A stretch of DNA of 64,000 nucleotides. Source: Sulfuritalea sp. (GTDB taxonomy: Bacteria > Pseudomonadota > Gammaproteobacteria > Burkholderiales > Rhodocyclaceae). The translations under genes were made by a program, and so were the position numbers. Below, piece after piece: positions 1-7,191 of this stretch. The notes beneath the pieces are model-generated. The model was not told the origin of the DNA and did no database searches. It was given only the letters and a program-made list of their open reading frames with translations. The stretch's first letter is position 1; each line of letters begins with the position of its first letter. The stretch spans positions 1 to 64,000 of the forward strand of contig JAMPYF010000007.1 of assembly GCA_023700805.1 (NCBI GenBank). The letters are read 5' to 3'.

Positions 1-1
1 C

Positions 2-148
2 GACCTGATCGGCGTGAAGTCCATGGGCGAAACCTATGTCGGTCTCGGCGTCACGCACCGTTCGGGCATCTTCGGCACCTCGCGCCTGCTCGGCAACGTG
101 AACGGCGGCTCGAACTACATCTATTCCTACGTCGAGTGGCGCATGTAG
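2..148 (+). CDS. C-terminal end of a probable outer-membrane protein (partial)
   Basis: Only the last 48 codons are in the window, ending in TAG at 146-148; the start lies upstream. The fragment alternates polar and aromatic residues (YVGLGVTHRSGIFG, then GGSNYIYSYVEWRM), as expected of closing beta-barrel strands. The HRSG and GGSNY motifs resemble the C-termini of acyloxyacyl hydrolase/PagL-like outer-membrane proteins. That match is from memory and weak because the rest of the protein is missing. No downstream partner on the same strand is apparent. Confidence 0.5.
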   Translation, partial: DLIGVKSMGETYVGLGVTHRSGIFGTSRLLGNVNGGSNYIYSYVEWRM

Positions 149-238
149 TGCGCAGGGCGGGCGCCGGTCACGACGGCCGATGCGACGGCAGCATGACGGC
201 AGATGCTTTGCAGCCAGGCCGGCTGCCTGACACAGTGA

Positions 239-631
239 TCATCCGGCCTTGACTGCCAATACCGGGCAGGGAACCGTAAGCAGAATTTCCTGGGCCACAC
301 TGCCCAGAAAAAGCTTTCCTACCGGGGTGCGTTTGCGCAGGCCGATGATGAGAAGCGAAACCCGCAGCGAGTCGACCATTTCTTCAATTTCCTCGATGGC
401 GCTCTTGCCACGCACAAACTGCTTGAATGTCGCGTCGACCCCGGAAGCCCTCAGCAGTTTTTCGACGCGTTCGACATCCTGAACGTCGGCCATCGATGGA
501 TCTTCCCCGCTGCCGCCCCGGCTGGTGTTGACCACCACCAGGGCTTCCTTGCGGCGACCGGCAATTTCGATGCCCTTATCCAGGGCGGCCTGCCCTTCCG
601 GGCGCGGTACATAGGCTACAAGTATGGTCAT
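239..631 (-). CDS. Universal stress protein (UspA family)
   Basis: The 130-residue protein has the usual length of a single-domain Usp. It starts MTILVAYVP, the typical first beta strand, and carries the nucleotide-binding signature near the C-terminus (GLRKRTPVGKLFLGS, the G-2x-G-9x-G(S/T) type), which suggests an ATP-binding UspA subgroup member. I chose the ATG at 629-631 because GGGAGAG precedes it; a longer frame upstream lacks family similarity. Such proteins are cytoplasmic and aid survival in growth arrest or stress. It stands alone, with the short-chain dehydrogenase further upstream on the same strand. Confidence 0.9.
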   Translation of the reverse strand: MTILVAYVPRPEGQAALDKGIEIAGRRKEALVVVNTSRGGSGEDPSMADVQDVERVEKLLRASGVDATFKQFVRGKSAIEEIEEMVDSLRVSLLIIGLRKRTPVGKLFLGSVAQEILLTVPCPVLAVKAG

Positions 632-964
632 GGCTACTCTCCCTATCAGTGACGGCTGGGTACCTGGAGAACGCAGATCCCGCACGCGTCCAGAACCTGA
701 ATGCTCTGATCTTAACCTGCTTGTCGAACGCGCTCGAGCAGCATCCTCCCGGATTGCCCGCAGCTTACCGGAACGGCATGGCCTCGTACCGCGCCCAATC
801 CATCGGCAAGCCATGAGTCCGGGCCAACGCCATGTCAATCGCAGGGCTGCGATGCCGGGCGTGGCTGTCACCGGGCAGCGATCGACCGCAGACTGGCTGC
901 GATCCAGTCGGTCTGCGGGTCCGCGACATCATCCGGCGGTAAATGGCGCCGCCTTGGAGTTCCT
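632..964. other. Gene-free stretch between SDR and Usp genes
   Basis: I see no credible coding frame in these 333 bases. The only structure is an inverted repeat at 887-917: GACTGG at 891-896 with CCAGTC at 904-909, and outer CGCA/TGCG arms. It lies just past the stop of the minus-strand SDR gene and could help end its transcript, but no T-run follows. Confidence 0.4.
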
Positions 965-1717
965 TCAGCCGATCGTATAACCGCCGTCGACGACGAATTC
1001 CTGGCCGAATATGTTCTTGGCCGCGTTCGATGCCAGGAACACCGACATTTGCGCGATGTCTTCGGGTCCGCCGAATGCACCGGGCATCAGGCGGGCGGTC
1101 ACGTTGCCGGCGACGAGCGCCAGCACATCGGGGGGCAGACCTACGGTTGCCCACAGCGGCGTACCGATGGGGCCCGGAGCAATCGAGTTAACCCGGATGC
1201 CTTTCGGCGCGAGTTCCGCAGCGAGTGTCTGGGAGAAGGACTTCAGTGCCGCCTTGCTGGCGCTGTAGATGGATAGTCCGGGAAACCCGACCTGGGTGAG
1301 GAAGGTCGTAATGAACTGAACCGACCCGCCCTTGCGAATATGTGGCAGGAACAGGCGCACGGTTTCGACGGCGCCGAAGAGGTTTACGGAGAACTGGGTG
1401 TTGCAGGCTTCCGCCGTGCTGTCCTCGAAGGAGACGACGCGGGCGATACCGGCATTGGGCACCACGATATCAACGCCGCCATAGGCCTTGACGGTTTCCG
1501 CCACGAGTTGCTTCAGGTCTTCCGCCCGGGTCACGTCGCCGCCGACGGCGAGGACCTTGCCCGGATGTGCGGCGGCCAGTTCCTTGAGTGCCGCAAGGTT
1601 TCGGGCAAAGGCGACCACGGTGGCGCCTTCCGCCACATAGTGTTCGACAATGGAACGGCCAATCCCGCTACTGGCACCGGTGACAACGGCTATCTTGTTT
1701 TCCAATCGCTTCTGCAT
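965..1717 (-). CDS. SDR family NAD(P)-dependent oxidoreductase
   Basis: A classical short-chain dehydrogenase of 250 residues. The Rossmann motif TGASSGIG sits near the N-terminus, NAG follows in the middle, and the catalytic YSASK is in the C-terminal half with an upstream Ser. The C-terminal part ends in the usual FVVDGGYT. It should oxidise or reduce an alcohol/ketone with NAD(P)(H); the substrate cannot be told. Start MQKRLENKI is preferred because AGGA lies about 7 bases upstream; an in-frame ATG 15 bases earlier (1730-1732) is possible. It is apparently monocistronic. Confidence 0.9.
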   Translation of the reverse strand: MQKRLENKIAVVTGASSGIGRSIVEHYVAEGATVVAFARNLAALKELAAAHPGKVLAVGGDVTRAEDLKQLVAETVKAYGGVDIVVPNAGIARVVSFEDSTAEACNTQFSVNLFGAVETVRLFLPHIRKGGSVQFITTFLTQVGFPGLSIYSASKAALKSFSQTLAAELAPKGIRVNSIAPGPIGTPLWATVGLPPDVLALVAGNVTARLMPGAFGGPEDIAQMSVFLASNAAKNIFGQEFVVDGGYTIG

Positions 1718-1739
1718 TTCGTTTCCTGACATGGTTGTT

Positions 1740-1756
1740 CCGAGCGAAATGCTCGG
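1740..1756. promoter_or_regulatory. Small inverted repeat upstream of the SDR gene
   Basis: CCGAGC and GCTCGG flank a 5-base spacer just ahead of the SDR start codon. Position fits an operator or a 5'-leader hairpin; no regulator is implicated by the sequence. Confidence 0.25.
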
Positions 1757-1851
1757 GTGCCTAGTGTCCGACAAAAATAGTCAACTTTGATTGATGCCAA
1801 TCAACCGGCAGGGCGTTTCGGGCCGTCGTCGGGATCGGCAGGCGACCGGGC

Positions 1852-2205
1852 TTACTGCCTGCCCTTGACCACCATGTCGTTCTTGATCGACTTGACGCCC
1901 TTGACGCCTCGGGCAAGCCTGACGGCCTGGTTGATATCGGCGCGCGACTTGACGAAGCCGGTCAACTGGACAATCCCCTGGTGGGTTTCGACATTGATCT
2001 CCGTCGCCTTGAGCGTCGAGTCCTGGAACACGGCGGTCTTGATTCTGCTGGTGATGACGGCATCGTCCACATACTCGCCGACGGATGCGGTCTTGCTCGC
2101 CGCAGCCTTGGGTCCGGTCTGGGGAGTGGTTTCGGCGGCGATCGCCTGGGCGCCGAAGGCGAGGGCGATTGTGGCGGCGATTGCGGTCAGATTGATTCGT
2201 TTCAT
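1852..2205 (-). CDS. BON-domain periplasmic protein
   Basis: A 117-residue protein with an N-terminal signal peptide (MKRINLTAIA..AIAAE) and one BON domain spanning roughly residues 45-115, including the GEYVDDAVIT start and the GIVQLTGFV core. BON domains bind phospholipid surfaces, and such proteins (OsmY type) are periplasmic and stress induced. The ATG at 2203-2205 is preceded by GGAAA. It is a close paralogue of the BON lipoprotein at 4544-4858: the domains share long near-identical segments. This one has no lipobox, so it is probably soluble. It belongs to a 3-kb cluster of envelope/stress genes. Confidence 0.88.
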   Translation of the reverse strand: MKRINLTAIAATIALAFGAQAIAAETTPQTGPKAAASKTASVGEYVDDAVITSRIKTAVFQDSTLKATEINVETHQGIVQLTGFVKSRADINQAVRLARGVKGVKSIKNDMVVKGRQ

Positions 2206-2322
2206 GGGATTTCCTTTCGTGGTGGCAATGCCTGAGGTGATGCGCTGATCCCCGGGCGAAGCCCTTGCGGGCGGCCGATCGATGCGCGGCACGACGGCAA
2301 GGGAGGTGAGCTTGGGTCGATC

Positions 2323-2499
2323 TCAGACGGCTTTCTTGATGTCTTCTTTCAGATCGCCAAAACCGGCCTGTACCTGACCTTTGAGGTTTTGCAGCTTGCC
2401 TTCGTCTTCGAGTTTCTTGTCGCCGCTCAGCTTGCCGGCAATTTCCTTTACCTTGCCCTTGACTTCCTCGACGCGGCCTTTGGTTTGATCCTTGTTCAT
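2323..2499 (-). CDS. CsbD-like stress protein
   Basis: A 58-residue, highly charged protein starting MNKDQTKGRVEEVKGKVKE and ending GDLKEDIKKAV, which is the CsbD family pattern (lysine/glutamate-rich, predicted helical). CsbD proteins accumulate in stationary phase or stress under alternative sigma factors; the molecular role is unknown. The start is supported by AGGAG seven bases upstream. It lies between two BON-protein genes on the same strand with spacings too large for a tight operon. Confidence 0.88.
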   Translation of the reverse strand: MNKDQTKGRVEEVKGKVKEIAGKLSGDKKLEDEGKLQNLKGQVQAGFGDLKEDIKKAV

Positions 2500-2781
2500 G
2501 GTCTGCTCCTGGTGATTGAAATTGAGAAGTGTCGGCAGCGCCGCCTGGCAGCGCCCACCGTCAATCAGGCTAGTCGCGAAACCGGCGGCCTTCCGTGCGC
2601 TGGCGCTCAGAGGTGCCGGAATCCGGGGGCGCGCTGAGACGGAAAAAGGCCCGGAGCAGCGTCGCTGCCCCGGGCCAAGTACTGCGGGGGTTCGTTGCGG
2701 AGGAGGACAACGAAACCTGGATTCAGAATGCCTGGGCCTTTCGATTCGATCTGTGCGCTGTCGCAGCTTGCGGCGATTCTC

Positions 2782-3276
2782 CTACTTGGCTTGGACAGCC
2801 TTGGCCACCAGCCGGTTGTCGACCTGCCTGACGCCCGCCACCGCTCCCGCGAGTTCCTTGACCCTGTCGCTGCTCTGGGGCGAATCGACCGATCCGGTGA
2901 GCGTCACCACGCCCTTGACGGTGTCAACGCTGATCTGCAGCGTCTTCAGGCCGGGCTCGGCAAAAATCGACGCTTTTACCTTTGCCGTGATTTCGGCGTC
3001 GTCGATGGCGACACCGGCTTTCATGCCCTGTTCGCCCAGCTTGTCGCCCACCTTGTCGCTTGCCGCGTTGATGGTCTTGCCGGCGGCTTCCGCGGTTTGC
3101 TCGATCTTGCGACCGGCGGCCTCGGCGGTCTGGTCGATCTTCCTGCCTGCGGCCTCTGCCGTCTGATCGATTTTCTTGCCGGCGGTTTCTGCAGGTCCGG
3201 GCTTGTCGCATGCAGCAAGCCCGGTTGCGAGCAGGACCGAAATGGCGACTATTTTGAAACGATATGGCATTTTCAT
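2782..3276 (-). CDS. BON-domain lipoprotein with 11-residue helical repeats
   Basis: The 164-residue product has a lipoprotein signal peptide with lipobox LAAC (Cys23). A helical stalk of three near-identical 11-residue units follows (residues 34-66, KKIDQTAEAAG type), then a spacer and a BON domain (about residues 90-160). An 11-mer repeat of this kind usually forms an amphipathic helix lying on lipid. The likely location is the periplasmic face of a membrane. AAGGAAACCCAA precedes the chosen ATG; a second ATG two codons later is possible. It is divergent from the DUF883 gene, across a 246-base gap with no further gene. Confidence 0.88.
   Translation of the reverse strand: MKMPYRFKIVAISVLLATGLAACDKPGPAETAGKKIDQTAEAAGRKIDQTAEAAGRKIEQTAEAAGKTINAASDKVGDKLGEQGMKAGVAIDDAEITAKVKASIFAEPGLKTLQISVDTVKGVVTLTGSVDSPQSSDRVKELAGAVAGVRQVDNRLVAKAVQAK
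3079..3177 (-). repeat. 33-bp tandem repeat encoding 11-residue units
   Basis: Three consecutive 33-base units encode KKIDQTAEAAG, RKIDQTAEAAG and RKIEQTAEAAG inside the BON lipoprotein gene. The nucleotide copies are similar, so copy number could vary between strains. Confidence 0.8.
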
Positions 3277-3522
3277 TTGGGTTTCCTTTTGGGATGTTGC
3301 GATCGAACCACAGGGTGCACTTATCCTCCTTGCGGCAGCGACAGTCGGTGCGCTGGACCACATAGGCCCGATCGACCGGCGACGGTTCACAGCGGGTCCA
3401 TGGTCCGATTCGTACGGTGCCGTACAGACCGGCGCACCGGCAGGGATCAGGCTGTCCGGCAGGGGAGCATCGGCGCTCGAATCTCCGGTCGCCGCTGCTG
3501 CTCGTCAACATCGGGAGAGATC

Positions 3523-3855
3523 ATGAATATTGCATTATTCGAGCATCGCGGCGCCATCGAAGTGAAGAAGGACAGGCTGGTCAAGGATCTCAAAGCCGTC
3601 GTCGCCGATACCGACGACCTGTTGCAGCAGGTGGTGAATTCGACCGCCGAGGAGTTCGCTGCGACGCGTACCCGGATCGAGGGCCAGTTGCGGGACGCGA
3701 GATCGCGACTCGATGCGGCGCGAATTGCGGTGGCTAGAAAGGCCAGCGACGCCGCCGACGCCACCCAGGAATACGTCAGGGAAAATCCCTGGAAGGCATT
3801 CGGCATACCCGCGGTGGCCGGGCTCATCGTCTTCCTCCTGCTCAGCCGTCGCTGA
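3523..3855 (+). CDS. DUF883 (ElaB/YgaM/YqjD-like) tail-anchored membrane protein
   Basis: The protein has 110 residues. The first 75 or so form a long charged amphipathic helix (KDRLVKDLKAVVADTDDLLQQ). Then comes the family signature YVRENPWKAFGIPAVAGL and a single C-terminal membrane segment ending LLLSRR. The E. coli relatives are RpoS-controlled, C-tail anchored to the inner membrane, and at least one associates with ribosomes in stationary phase. GGGAGAG lies just before the ATG at 3523. An in-frame region upstream is open but does not resemble the family. Confidence 0.88.
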   Translation: MNIALFEHRGAIEVKKDRLVKDLKAVVADTDDLLQQVVNSTAEEFAATRTRIEGQLRDARSRLDAARIAVARKASDAADATQEYVRENPWKAFGIPAVAGLIVFLLLSRR

Positions 3856-3896
3856 GCGGCCTGCCCATAGCGCGCCTGCGGCGACAGGCCGGCCAG

Positions 3897-3920
3897 AGAG
3901 TTGGCGCTGGCGCGACGGCG
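3897..3920 (-). repeat. Dispersed 24-bp word, copy 1
   Basis: Read on the minus strand it is CGCCGT, CG, CG, then CCAGCGCCAACT and CT. It is intergenic, between DUF883 and the ferritin-like gene. It is one of ten copies in this window of the word CGCCGT-NN-YG-YCAGCGCCAACT-YY. Confidence 0.75.
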
Positions 3921-3969
3921 GGCGCAAGGCGATCGCGCCAGCGCAAAGCCGTGCGGATGCCGAGTTCGA

Positions 3970-4257
3970 TCACGGATGGGCGATGGAGGCGCCGGTGAAC
4001 AAGTAGCTCTTGAGCTGGCTGGAAAAGCTGCGGTCCTTGCGCTGTATCCACTCCAGCAGCATTGCCGCGTGTTCCTTCTCCTCGTCCCGATTGTGGATCA
4101 GGATGGCCTTGAGCGCCGGGTCCTTGCAGGCGTCGGCGCGCTGGTTGTACCAGTCCGTGGCTTCCAGTTCTTCCATCAGTGAAACTATGGCCCGGTGCAT
4201 GTCGCGCGTTTCAGCGGACAGCTCCTCGACGGGTTCGTGATAACCGACACTCGACAT
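3970..4257 (-). CDS. Encapsulated-ferritin-like protein (EncFtn family)
   Basis: The 95-residue protein closely matches the EncFtn ferroxidase pattern: MEELEATDWYNQR (Glu29, Glu32, Trp36, Tyr37) and HNRDEEKEHA (Glu60, His63). In Rhodospirillum rubrum EncFtn the equivalent Glu, Trp/Tyr and Glu/His residues bind iron between subunits of an annular decamer housed in an encapsulin shell. AGGAG lies six bases before the ATG. Two oddities: no encapsulin shell gene is adjacent, and the protein stops at YLFTGASIAHP without the C-terminal extension that carries the targeting peptide in known EncFtns. It may act without a shell or with one encoded elsewhere. Confidence 0.85.
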   Translation of the reverse strand: MSSVGYHEPVEELSAETRDMHRAIVSLMEELEATDWYNQRADACKDPALKAILIHNRDEEKEHAAMLLEWIQRKDRSFSSQLKSYLFTGASIAHP

Positions 4258-4543
4258 TCGATGCTCCTTTTGGGTTGCAGGGGCGGGCAGAGGCCGCCGC
4301 ACGCTGCGATGACCATGCAGGATGGACACGAAACGATTGCAATTCCGTTCGCTGGCGCACCCTTTGTCCTGCGCTATGTACGCCACCGCACTGACGCCAT
4401 CTGTGGTCTCGACTATTCTGGCCTTGAGGCTTCGAAAGCGTGTGCGGTTTGCATCCCAGGGGCTCGGTTCTTTGTGCGGAAGATGGCGAAATGCTCGAAT
4501 CCGGATCGGGAATTCTGTTCAACTCAAATTTGGAGAATCAATC

Positions 4544-4858
4544 ATGAAACAAGCTAGAAGTTATATCTCGGCGCTTTTCCTGGCCGTCACGCTGGTCTCG
4601 GTTGTCGGCTGCGCGTCCACCACCAAGCAGGAAGGCACCGGCGAGTACATCGACGACGCCGTGATCACCACCAAGGTAAAGACGGCAATTTTCAACGAGC
4701 CGACCCTGAAGTCCGCTGAAATCAATGTCGAGACCTTCAAGAACGTGGTTCAGCTGAGCGGATTCGTCAGTTCGCAGACGGCGATCAACAAGGCCGTCGA
4801 CCTGGCGCGCGGTGTTGCCGGTGTCCGCTCCGTCAAAAATGACATGCGGGTCAAGTAA
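4544..4858 (+). CDS. BON-domain lipoprotein
   Basis: A 104-residue protein with a lipoprotein signal peptide (lipobox VVGC, Cys23) followed almost directly by one BON domain (GEYIDDAVITTKVKTAIF through VRSVKNDMRVK). It is paralogous to the protein at 1852-2205 but is lipid anchored. GGAG lies about eight bases before the ATG. The 286-base divergent gap to the ferritin-like gene holds no other gene I can support. It should sit at the membrane-periplasm interface in an envelope-stress role. Confidence 0.88.
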   Translation: MKQARSYISALFLAVTLVSVVGCASTTKQEGTGEYIDDAVITTKVKTAIFNEPTLKSAEINVETFKNVVQLSGFVSSQTAINKAVDLARGVAGVRSVKNDMRVK

Positions 4859-4960
4859 GCCAACCTGAAGCCGAAGCGGGAGCAGGTAGCCGCGGGCTTC
4901 GCCCGCGCTTGCCTGTTCGCGCTGCGCCAGCCACCGCAAGCGTCCCGGGCGAGACCAGCC

Positions 4961-5905
4961 ATGGCCAGCGCAATTGTCGATCTGATCGTCCACGTCCCGA
5001 TTCACTGGGCGCGGCGGCTGCGTATCGTCCTGGTCGCCTCGCTGGTCTCGTGGATCGACCATCGTGCCGCCAGCAAAGGTGCGGCGCTGGCCTTCTATAC
5101 CCTGTTTTCGATGACGCCCATCCTGGTGCTGGCGATTGCGGTCGCCGGCTATTTTTTCGGCGCCGAGGCGGCCCAGGGCGAGATCGTCGCCCAACTCGAA
5201 GGTCTGGTGGGGCCGAATGGCGCAAAGGCGATGCAGGCCTTGCTGGCCGGTGCGCAGAGCCCCTCTTCGGGCCTGATGGCCACCCTGATCGCCAGCGTGC
5301 TCCTGCTGCTGGGTGCGACCAGTGTTTTTGCCGAGCTGAAGGGCAGCCTCGATGAACTGTGGGGCATAGGCCGGCCCGGCCGCTCGGGCTTCGGCGTACT
5401 GCTCCGAACGCGGCTCCTGTCGTTCGGCCTGGTACTGGTGCTGGCCTTTCTGCTGCTCGTATCGCTGGTCGTCAGCGCCGGATTGGCGATGGCGGAGCGC
5501 TACGCGCATGGAATTCTCGGAAGTTCTGCCCTGGTGCTCGAGACGATTTCGTCGCTGGTCTCCTTTGCCGTGATCGCCTGCATGTTCTCCATCATCTACA
5601 AGACCTTGCCCGACGCGCCGCTGTCGTGGCGCGATGTCTGGATCGGCGCGGCCTTCACCGCCGGGCTGTTCAGCCTGGGCAAGTACGCGATCGGCCTGTA
5701 TCTGGGCAACAGCGGCGTGGCATCGAGCTTTGGCGCGGCCGGATCGCTGATTGCCCTGCTGTTGTGGGTCTACTACTCGGCACAGATTTTCTTCCTCGGC
5801 GCGGAGTTCACGCGGCACTACGCGCTGTGGTTCGGCAGCCTGCAGCAGGAGAGGCTGCGCATGGAGGAGATCAGCGCCCTTGCCGTGCGGCCCGAGGTCG
5901 ACTGA
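4961..5905 (+). CDS. YihY/BrkB family inner-membrane protein
   Basis: The 314-residue protein has about six hydrophobic segments and the family's landmarks: ALAFYTLFSMTPIL near residue 45, GAAFTAGLFSLGKYAIGLYL in the second half and LLLWVYYSAQIFFLGAEF before the C-terminus. The family was once called ribonuclease BN or serum-resistance factor BrkB; both names are unreliable and the transport substrate is unknown. Its TGA overlaps the ATG of the next gene by one base, so the two are probably translationally coupled. Confidence 0.9.
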   Translation: MASAIVDLIVHVPIHWARRLRIVLVASLVSWIDHRAASKGAALAFYTLFSMTPILVLAIAVAGYFFGAEAAQGEIVAQLEGLVGPNGAKAMQALLAGAQSPSSGLMATLIASVLLLLGATSVFAELKGSLDELWGIGRPGRSGFGVLLRTRLLSFGLVLVLAFLLLVSLVVSAGLAMAERYAHGILGSSALVLETISSLVSFAVIACMFSIIYKTLPDAPLSWRDVWIGAAFTAGLFSLGKYAIGLYLGNSGVASSFGAAGSLIALLLWVYYSAQIFFLGAEFTRHYALWFGSLQQERLRMEEISALAVRPEVD

Positions 5906-7122
5906 TGAAACAACAAGCTATTCCGATGTCTGCCCCCACGCCCCTTGCCCCAACTGCCGAAATCGACGCTGCGGCCGCCAACCCGGCTGAGCCGGGTTCC
6001 GATTCGGCGGCGCCGCCGCCCGTGATCAGCGTACTTGAAGGCAGCCGGGATCTGGCGCTGGCCGTCATCGCCCTGGTGGCGACGGTATTTGCCCTGAAAT
6101 GGGCGCAGGGATTTTTCATTTCCCTGCTGCTCGGCATTCTCTTCGCCTATACCCTGGGTCCGCTGGTGGCCTGGCTGGAGAGGGTCCGCGTGCCGCGCGT
6201 GCTCGGCACCAGCATCGTGATGGCCGGCGTGGTGTCGGCGCTGGCCTTCGGCAGCTACTCGCTGCGCGATGAAGTTCAGACCATACTGGACCAGTTGCCG
6301 GAAGCGGCGACCAAGTTGTCGGCCGGCCTGGCCAGCCTGAACAAGGGGCAGGGCAGCACCATGCAGAAGGTGGAGACCGCCGCGAGCGAAATCGAAAAGG
6401 CGACCAGTGCGGCGACAGGCCAGTCAGGCAAGTCGAAACGGCAGGCGACCCACGTCGTGATCGACTCGCCCGGTTCCCGCTTCGGCAATTTCCTCTGGGT
6501 CGGCTCCATGGGCGCGGCAGCCATGCTCGGCCAGGCCACCATGGTGCTGTTCCTGACTTTTTTCCTCCTGCTGTCGGGCGACATCTTCAAGCGAAAACTG
6601 GTGCGGGTGACGGGACCGTCGCTGTCCAAGAGAAAAATCACGGTGCGCATCCTCGACGACATCAATGATTCGATCCAGCGCTACATGCTGATGCTGCTGG
6701 CGACCAATGTGCTGGTGGGCTTGCTGACCTGGCTGGCGCTGCGCTGGATCGGTCTCGAAAACGCCGGCGCCTGGGCCGTGGCGGCGGGCCTGCTGCACGT
6801 GATTCCCTATCTGGGCCCGGTGGTCACGGCGGTGGCCATGGGCATGGCGGCCTTCATGCAGTTCGACGAACTCTCCGCGGTGCTGCTCGTCGCCGGGGCT
6901 TCGGCGGCGATTGCGATTGCGGTCGGATTCTTCGGCGTCACCTGGATGACGGGCCGGATCGCGAAAATGAACACCGCCGCCGTATTCATCTCGCTGCTGT
7001 TCTGGGGCTGGCTGTGGGGAATCTGGGGCATGCTGCTGAGCGTGCCGATCACCGTCATCGTCAAGGTGGTGGCGCAGCACGTGGAGCAACTGGAGCCGGT
7101 TTCCGAGTTGCTCGGCGATTAG
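5905..7122 (+). CDS. AI-2E/PerM family transporter
   Basis: The product has 405 residues: a short Pro/Ala-rich N-terminus, two hydrophobic helices, a long soluble stretch of about 120 residues, then at least five further membrane segments. The pattern GLLHVIPYLGPVVTAV is characteristic. The family includes putative AI-2 exporters and Na+/H+ antiporter-like proteins, so quorum sensing should not be assumed. The ATG at 5905 overlaps the stop of the YihY gene; MSAPTPLAP seven codons later is an alternative start. A glucan synthase follows 70 bases downstream. Confidence 0.88.
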   Translation: MKQQAIPMSAPTPLAPTAEIDAAAANPAEPGSDSAAPPPVISVLEGSRDLALAVIALVATVFALKWAQGFFISLLLGILFAYTLGPLVAWLERVRVPRVLGTSIVMAGVVSALAFGSYSLRDEVQTILDQLPEAATKLSAGLASLNKGQGSTMQKVETAASEIEKATSAATGQSGKSKRQATHVVIDSPGSRFGNFLWVGSMGAAAMLGQATMVLFLTFFLLLSGDIFKRKLVRVTGPSLSKRKITVRILDDINDSIQRYMLMLLATNVLVGLLTWLALRWIGLENAGAWAVAAGLLHVIPYLGPVVTAVAMGMAAFMQFDELSAVLLVAGASAAIAIAVGFFGVTWMTGRIAKMNTAAVFISLLFWGWLWGIWGMLLSVPITVIVKVVAQHVEQLEPVSELLGD

Positions 7123-7191
7123 GCCGCCAGGGCTGGAGCCGATCGATGCAATGGGCATCGACGGAATGACTAAGCGAAAAGGCTGGCTGAA

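Noticed and set aside
5905-7122. Calling the AI-2E family gene an autoinducer exporter
   Set aside because: The family name is historical; members include ion antiporter-like proteins, and no lux-type genes are nearby.
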